Positions 62,551 through 64,000 of a stretch of 64,000 nucleotides of DNA are shown in pieces. How positions within the stretch are numbered: position 1 is the stretch's first letter; each line of letters opens with the position of its first letter. The notes under the pieces are model-generated. The model saw only the letters and a program-made list of their open reading frames with translations. It was not told the DNA's origin and searched no databases. Position numbers and translations under genes: made by a program. The stretch comes from Geosiphon pyriformis (Eukaryota > Glomeromycota > Glomeromycetes > Archaeosporales > Geosiphonaceae): positions 1 to 64,000 of the forward strand of contig JAAOMT010000429.1 of the NCBI GenBank assembly GCA_016748015.1. Reading direction: 5' to 3'.

Positions 62551-64000
62551 TTATTCTCTTTTTTAATATTAAGCTTCATCGAGATCTCCCAAATCTCTTA
62601 ACTCTAATTTTCTGTCATTGAGTATTTCTTGAACTTCTTTTTCGAGAATTGCTTGAGTTATTTTGTTCTGTAATTCTTCAAATTAGGTGTTAGTTATTTT
62701 TTCTATTTGGTTAACTGTAATGGAGTTCATCTCTGGATTAAGTAAAATTTCTGGTTTGTCTTGAAATTCAGTATGCAATCAATAGATAACTCTTGCTTGT
62801 GTTGTTAGATTGTTTTTTCTCACAAATTGTTCCAGTTGTTACAGTATGGTTGTGTCGAATAATCATTTTGTTTTATCTGTGTATAAGTTTTAAATATTCA
62901 AGTGTCGTCCCAAGTGAAAATAACAAAAGTTCTTTGGAAATTTGTGTATCCACCATTTCCAAGTTTTTTTAGTCAACTCTTGATATACATTGATACTTAT
63001 TGGTTTTTCTATTGCTAATTTTATTTTCAACACCATTTTGTTGATAGTGTTTTCTGTTTTCTTTTAACTTTTGTATTTGGGTCTCTTTTTAGTATCTCGG
63101 TATCAAATGGTTTGTTGATTAATAGTAATTTCCATATTCTGTTGTTAAATCAGTTGGAAAAGTTGTTGTGCTAGTGAGTAAATGTTGTCAGTGATTTCCA
63201 TTTTTCTAAAGTTTTTTGTCACATCTGTCATGTTTTTATATACCTTTTTTATTGTTTAATTTTATGTGTTTGGTCCAATGATTATGATTGGTTCCAGATC
63301 TCATAAAATCTCATCTGGTTGAACTAGTATTCTTTGTACTCTCAATTGTGAAATGTTATTGGTAGATGGTGACACTATATAGTGATATGATTTTAGTCAA
63401 TCACTATGTGCTGCTTTGGCTAAGATTTTGTTGTCTCATCTTAATTTATAAGCTTCATTTCCAAGAATTTTTTTAATGTAAAATGGTCCATTCCATTTGG
63501 GGTCAAATTTTCCACTCCATTGTTTTTCTACTTTAGTATGATATAGAAGTACTTTGTCTCTAATTCTGAATTCAACTGGTTTATCTGATAGTTGGTTATT
63601 ATGTTTTTCTTTTTGTTTTTTTTGTGACTTGTGTATATTATCAGCTGCTTTTCACCATTTGTTTTTTAGTGTTTCCATCAAGTCATATGTTCTTCTTAGC
63701 AATGTTTCCTGCAAATTGTTCTCAGTTATTGGTTCTGTTGGATAAGTGTTAACTTCTATTTCTACTGGTAATGTTGCTGTTCTATCATATACTAATTCAA
63801 ATAGTATTGCTTGTGTAGTGTCTTGCTTCATTGTCTGATAAGTAAACAATACTGATAATATAAACAAATCTAATTTGTCCTGGTTTTTTTGACTGATTTT
63901 GGCAATTGTTTCACACAATATTCTGTTAAAAACTTTCAACTAACCCATTTGTTTGTGGATGGTATGATAATGATAATGGTCTTTTTATTTCAAATCTTTG
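62551..64000 (-). pseudogene. Integrase end and C-terminal tail of a minus-strand gypsy element (cut by window)
   Basis: Minus strand, from the window edge: 63939-63652 reads VFNRILCETIAKISQKNQD, AILFELVYDRTATLPVEIEV and YPTEPITENNLQETLLRRTY, the catalytic-core end of integrase. A GPY/F-like module follows near 63560-63430 (DKVLLYHTKVEKQWSGKF, WNGPFYIKKILGNEAYKLR). Beyond it about 230 residues with no domain I recognise lead to ILNDRKLELRDLGDLDEA and the polypurine tract. Few stops, mostly at tryptophan and glutamine positions. Integrase inserts element DNA into the genome. The function of the tail is unknown. Confidence 0.83.

Overview
The window looks like a nuclear contig from an early-diverging, very AT-rich fungus with introns. 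The best fit is an arbuscular mycorrhizal fungus (Glomeromycotina, Rhizophagus/Gigaspora-like). The non-LTR and Ty3/gypsy families that fill most of the window match, from memory, families typical of that group. The two host genes are single-copy eukaryotic genes with short GT-AG introns. Species cannot be fixed from this sequence alone.

Layout. (1) 1-14.2 kb: decayed LINE-type retrotransposons. There is an ORF1 joined straight to a 3' end (0.56-2.8 kb, +), a nearly complete element on the minus strand (2.8-8.8 kb), a fragment of a gypsy LTR (8.85-9.49 kb), and a 5'-truncated LINE on the plus strand (9.49-14.17 kb) that carries a ~1 kb insertion in its RNase H. (2) 14.6-24.3 kb: a host island, less AT-rich, with intact splice sites and CpG dinucleotides. 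It holds 6-phosphofructo-2-kinase/fructose-2,6-bisphosphatase (15.4-17.6 kb) and a DP-type partner of E2F (19.2-21.4 kb). (3) 24.5-50.8 kb: a retroelement nest four layers deep. A minus-strand LINE ORF1 is split by a minus-strand gypsy element (26342-50392). That is split by a plus-strand gypsy element (29294-43978). That in turn carries two solo LTRs (33038-33952 and 37821-38787) and a short non-autonomous LTR element (39592-42470). All five insertions have 4-bp target duplications, three perfect and two differing by one C/T. (4) 51.3-64 kb: a second stack of gypsy elements, ending in the integrase of a minus-strand element cut by the window edge.

Nothing in the repeats is an intact gene. 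Decay is dominated by C-to-T/G-to-A transitions: glutamine and tryptophan codons become stops, catalytic aspartates become asparagines, CpG is lost. The host genes do not show this. The most interesting element biology is the gypsy coding region: between protease and reverse transcriptase it carries a cysteine-rich segment and a dUTPase domain, recognisable in three different elements in this window. The LTRs also hold periodic palindromic repeat blocks with a ~40-bp period, and a younger LTR family has five repeats at ~20-21 bp spacing.

The two host genes do not obviously work together. One sets fructose-2,6-bisphosphate levels (glycolysis/gluconeogenesis). The other is a cell-cycle transcription factor subunit.
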